Source: Folioceros fuciformis (Eukaryota; Anthocerotophyta; Anthocerotopsida; Anthocerotales). From it: a DNA stretch of 35,326 nucleotides. The notes beneath the pieces were generated by a model. That model worked only from the letters and a program-made list of their open reading frames with translations, was not told the DNA's origin and searched no databases. Position 1 is the first letter of the stretch, and each line of letters opens with the position of its first letter. Of the stretch, positions 32,816-35,326 are shown piece by piece. Location: contig JBNGIO010006146.1 of the NCBI GenBank assembly GCA_049999805.1, positions 1 through 35,326 of the forward strand, read 5' to 3'. Position numbers and translations under genes: made by a program.

Positions 32816-33491
32816 ATGGCTCCACCCATGTTGCTCCTGGCTGTGAGCGTTGCTGTGAGCATCGGGTCCCTGATTGTCAGTGCCCACAACGGGGTGGTGC
32901 ACATGACATGGGTTGTTGGGGACGACCACGGCTGGACCACTCCCGCTTCCATCCCTGGAGGCTACAACTACACGGCGTGGGCGGCAAAGAATGCCATCAA
33001 GAAGAGCGACAAGCTCAGTACGTCCGTCTCCACGATCTTACACCTGGTTGCAGTCTGTTGGTAATTTTGGGTGCTGGGCTGGGAAGAAATTGCACGCTCG
33101 TGATCTTGGGTTCATTCATGAACTATGGCTGGCAGTGACTTGACCATGCATTGGAATATTGGTGTGAACAGCCTTTGTGTACGAGCCCAAAACGCAGGAC
33201 ATTCTTCAGGTGACTGCTGCCAACTACGCCGACTGCACCTACGCCAACCCCATCTTCAACGACCTGGGCGCCGGCACATTCAACTACTCCATCAAGGAGG
33301 CGGGCGACTACTACTTCGTGTGCTCTGTGGAAGACCGGTGCAAATCCGGCATGAAGTTCCACTTCACAACTCTCCTTACTGTTGAGCACGAACCAGCACC
33401 TGCTCCAGCCAGCGGTTCCTCTAGCCTTGGCATACCTGCTGTGGCTGCAGTTGTAGCTACATTTTCCTTGGCTGCACATTTTCTCCTTTGA
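32816..33491 (+). CDS. Early-nodulin-like phytocyanin (ENODL), GPI-anchored
   Basis: Two exons, 32816-33017 and 33172-33491 (GT-AG intron of 154 bp at the place typical for phytocyanins, within DKL|TFVYE); 173 aa. A signal peptide lies at 1-23 (MAPPMLLLAVSVAVSIGSLI). A plastocyanin-like domain follows (VGDDHGW, YTAWA, FVYE, ANYADC, YYFVCSVEDRCKSGMK). A PAPAPAS arabinogalactan-type stretch (142-148) and a hydrophobic tail (153-173) suggest a GPI anchor. Cys89 and Cys124 should form the usual disulfide. Of the blue-copper ligands, Cys118 and Met128 remain, but both His positions are replaced (Gln76 in TQDI, Arg123 in DRC), so copper binding is not expected. Likely role: a cell-surface glycoprotein of the ENODL type; function unknown. 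Confidence 0.92.
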
Positions 33492-34189
33492 ACAGCACGT
33501 CTGTTGGACCCCATCCGGATTGTTCAGTATAAAAACATCAGATACTTAAAGCAGTAGCGAACAATTCATTCATTTAGCATGTTATGATGGTTCTTGAGTT
33601 GAGGGTGCTATTTGCCGACCTCAACCCCTGTAATCTTTGGCTTACTTCAATGCCTGAAAGGGTTACGCATTATTGAAACTTCGTATCTAACAACCTTTCA
33701 CCACCTCGGAAGGACTCCTTTCTCACCACAAGTTCTTATGACAAAGGAGCACCTAGTCCATCCACCACTCTAAATCACAAATGACAAACTAACAAGTGAG
33801 ATAGTCCTATATAAACTACTTCGCGACTCTACATTCAAGTAAGCTTAATGAATACTTCACATGCACATGTCAACTGAATTTAGGATCAGAGCAAGGGTGC
33901 AACCAATTTGAACCAATAACAATGAATTGCACCACACACATCAATGTGCACCATTTGAGCTCGTAGCAATGAATTGGACCACACACATCAATGTGTACTA
34001 TTTGAACTAGTAGGAATGATTTTTTTAATTTTTGGGAAGAAAAAAAAAATCAGATTATTAACAGCTCAAGGCTGTAGCAAGGATTACACTAGAATAGCAC
34101 TATCAATTGAACTATGAGTTGGCGTGCATGCTAGCCCCTAGGCTGAAGGACTAGACAACTCTTGACCTATTAGTAACTATGAGTTGAGC
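33492..34189. other. Phytocyanin 3' flank and AT-rich spacer
   Basis: No gene seen. A direct repeat of about 60 bp (caatgaattgcaccacacacatcaatgtg type) occurs at about 33920-33955 and 33967-34002. An A/T homopolymer patch lies at 34021-34050. Confidence 0.6.
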
Positions 34190-34661
34190 AATTCCCCACG
34201 CCCCAAGTGAGGATAAAACTTACCTGCCCCATGGACAGGAGTGATTCCATTGGCAATATGCCCGAGAAATCCGGCTGATTTCCACTCTTTCCGCTTGAAC
34301 TTGGTAGAAGCAGATGTTTGAATGCTGTTAGCGACCACTAGAGCCTCTTCCCAGATACGTCATAGCAGAGCTTTACTCGACACCGGGTCTCTCCCGCCAT
34401 AGACCATTGACGTCCAGTTTTGCCAGAATGAAAAGAGTGATGAAGACCACACCACCCCCCACCATTGACTCTAGAGTAATGGCCCTCCCGAAGCCCCATC
34501 TGGCCTGAATAGGGCTGTTTTCTCTATAATCATGATGTTGCTTTCGGGGAGAAGCCTCTGTAGCCACCTGCCAACATCATTCCAGACACCTTGCGCATAT
34601 TCGCAATGAAAGAATATATGTTGGCTTTTGTGAGGGGTTCCAACATTGCATAGTGTAGAGT
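34190..34661 (-). mobile_element. LINE (non-LTR retrotransposon) 3' coding fragment
   Basis: Minus strand shows the reverse-transcriptase zinc-binding (zf-RVT) pattern: LCNVGTPHKSQHIFFHC, then EYAQGVWNDVGRWLQ. The same frame continues past a TAG (34471-34473) and a TGA through WWGVVWSSSLFSFWQNW and RIWEEALVVANSIQTSAS to about 34190. No RT core is present. The right end is cut by the LTR at 34662. Confidence 0.75.
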
Positions 34662-34948
34662 TCTTAAAGCCCAATGTGCTTAGACTAATGTGTTTAGTCT
34701 AAGATTAGTGTCTAATTAAGTACCATTAGTTTAGATTAGCTTAAGCTAATCTGTAGGAAGCTTCTTGTGCAGCTTCCTATGGGCTTCTTGTGAAGCTTTC
34801 TAGGGAGCTCTTCTAGAGGGTATAAATACCCTCTTGAGCTCCCTTGTATTGTGAGACTCTATTGAGAGTGTGACCTCTCTTTCTCCTCTCCTCCTTGCCT
34901 CCTTCTCTCCTCTGCTTCACCATGTAGCTCCTAGAGCGTTCCTTCAAG

Positions 34949-34960
34949 TGGTATCAGAGC
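34949..34960 (+). other. Primer-binding site of element 6
   Basis: TGGTATCAGAGC, two bases after the LTR end. Confidence 0.95.
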
Positions 34961-35326
34961 CTAGGTTGTGGAGCAAGGGTTATGGCTCTTGCTACTGCGG
35001 ACTCGGTGCGCAAGGCAGCATCGGAGTGAGTGGCCATGTGTGGCATCTCAAGGTGCAAGGAGCTCTAACTCGCCGGAGTGGGAGCCAAGCCGTAGGAAGC
35101 GAGGCCGCGAGTGGAGGAGAACGCCGCGAGCGCACGAAGGCGCCGAACGTCGCGGGCCGATCGTCAGGGGAGTGAGGCCCGGCCGTAAGAGCGCGGCCAG
35201 GCCCCAAGGGTGTCAGGACCCCCCACCTGCCCCGAGTTGGCCGGGGCGCCAGGCCTCCTCTTGGCCGCCATCGGGCCTTCAGCCCTGGCCGACGGGCTGT
35301 GCGGGCTTCCAGCCCCGGCCCAGCGG
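34961..35326 (+). other. GC-rich leader of element 6
   Basis: Becomes very GC-rich after about 35050, as in element 3. Open on both strands for 70-100 codons, but no protein family is recognised. Confidence 0.5.

Larger units (their letters stand above)
34662..35326 (+). mobile_element. Ty1/copia element 6, same family as element 3 (right end outside window)
   Basis: LTR at 34662-34946 (about 285 bp) is homologous to 7704-8038 but has one palindromic U3 repeat instead of three. It keeps the 20-bp palindrome (34733-34752), the TATA box in its inverted repeat (34821-34827) and the CT-rich tract. A PBS follows at 34949-34960. The rest of the window is its GC-rich leader. The element sits in a LINE. 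Confidence 0.88.

Overview
The window is nuclear DNA of a land plant. Evidence: many decayed Ty1/copia retrotransposons whose primer-binding sites match the start of the plant initiator-tRNA class, GT-AG spliced genes, two vacuolar/secretory serine carboxypeptidase-like (SCPL) genes, an early-nodulin-like phytocyanin and a sucrose-phosphatase relic. Introns are short (about 86-156 bp). That and the compact tandem genes hint at a non-seed plant (moss, liverwort or lycophyte), but this is a weak inference.

Layout. 1-14.2 kb is a nest of Ty1/copia remnants. Element 1 (minus strand, 1-5524, running off the left edge) is inserted in the integrase region of element 2 (minus, 5525-7703). Element 3 (plus, 7704-12183) abuts element 2 in its gag. 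Next come a rearranged gag mosaic (12186-12536), a reverse-transcriptase fragment (element 4, minus, 12890-13633) and the 5' end of element 5 (plus). Element 5 runs into a 37-bp tandem repeat and a 100-N assembly gap. A degenerate telomere-like 21-bp array follows at 14.5 kb.

15.9-24.8 kb is a GC-richer genic island. It holds two intact nine-exon SCPL genes in tandem (16367-18604 and 19762-22122, plus strand). It also holds a segmental duplication carrying a small secreted cysteine-rich peptide gene (22863-23087, minus) and a frameshifted copy (24126-24349, minus).

25-32 kb is gene-poor. It contains an AT-rich stretch with remnants of an unidentified coding sequence (minus), a tandem array of about 450-bp units (27.7-29.0 kb) and a broken sucrose-6-phosphate phosphatase pseudogene (30961-32045, plus). 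A two-exon GPI-anchored phytocyanin/ENODL gene lies at 32816-33491. The right edge has a LINE 3' fragment (minus) interrupted by a second copy of the element-3 LTR family (34662 onward).

Only the two SCPL genes, the phytocyanin gene and the single-exon cysteine-rich peptide gene look intact. The SCPL pair is predicted to act in the secretory pathway or vacuole, the phytocyanin at the outer plasma membrane, and the peptide outside the cell. Nothing in the sequence shows that they work as one pathway. The retrotransposon genes share one decay pattern: TAG stops where glutamine is expected, and G-to-A changes at catalytic codons. This fits long-term cytosine methylation and deamination.
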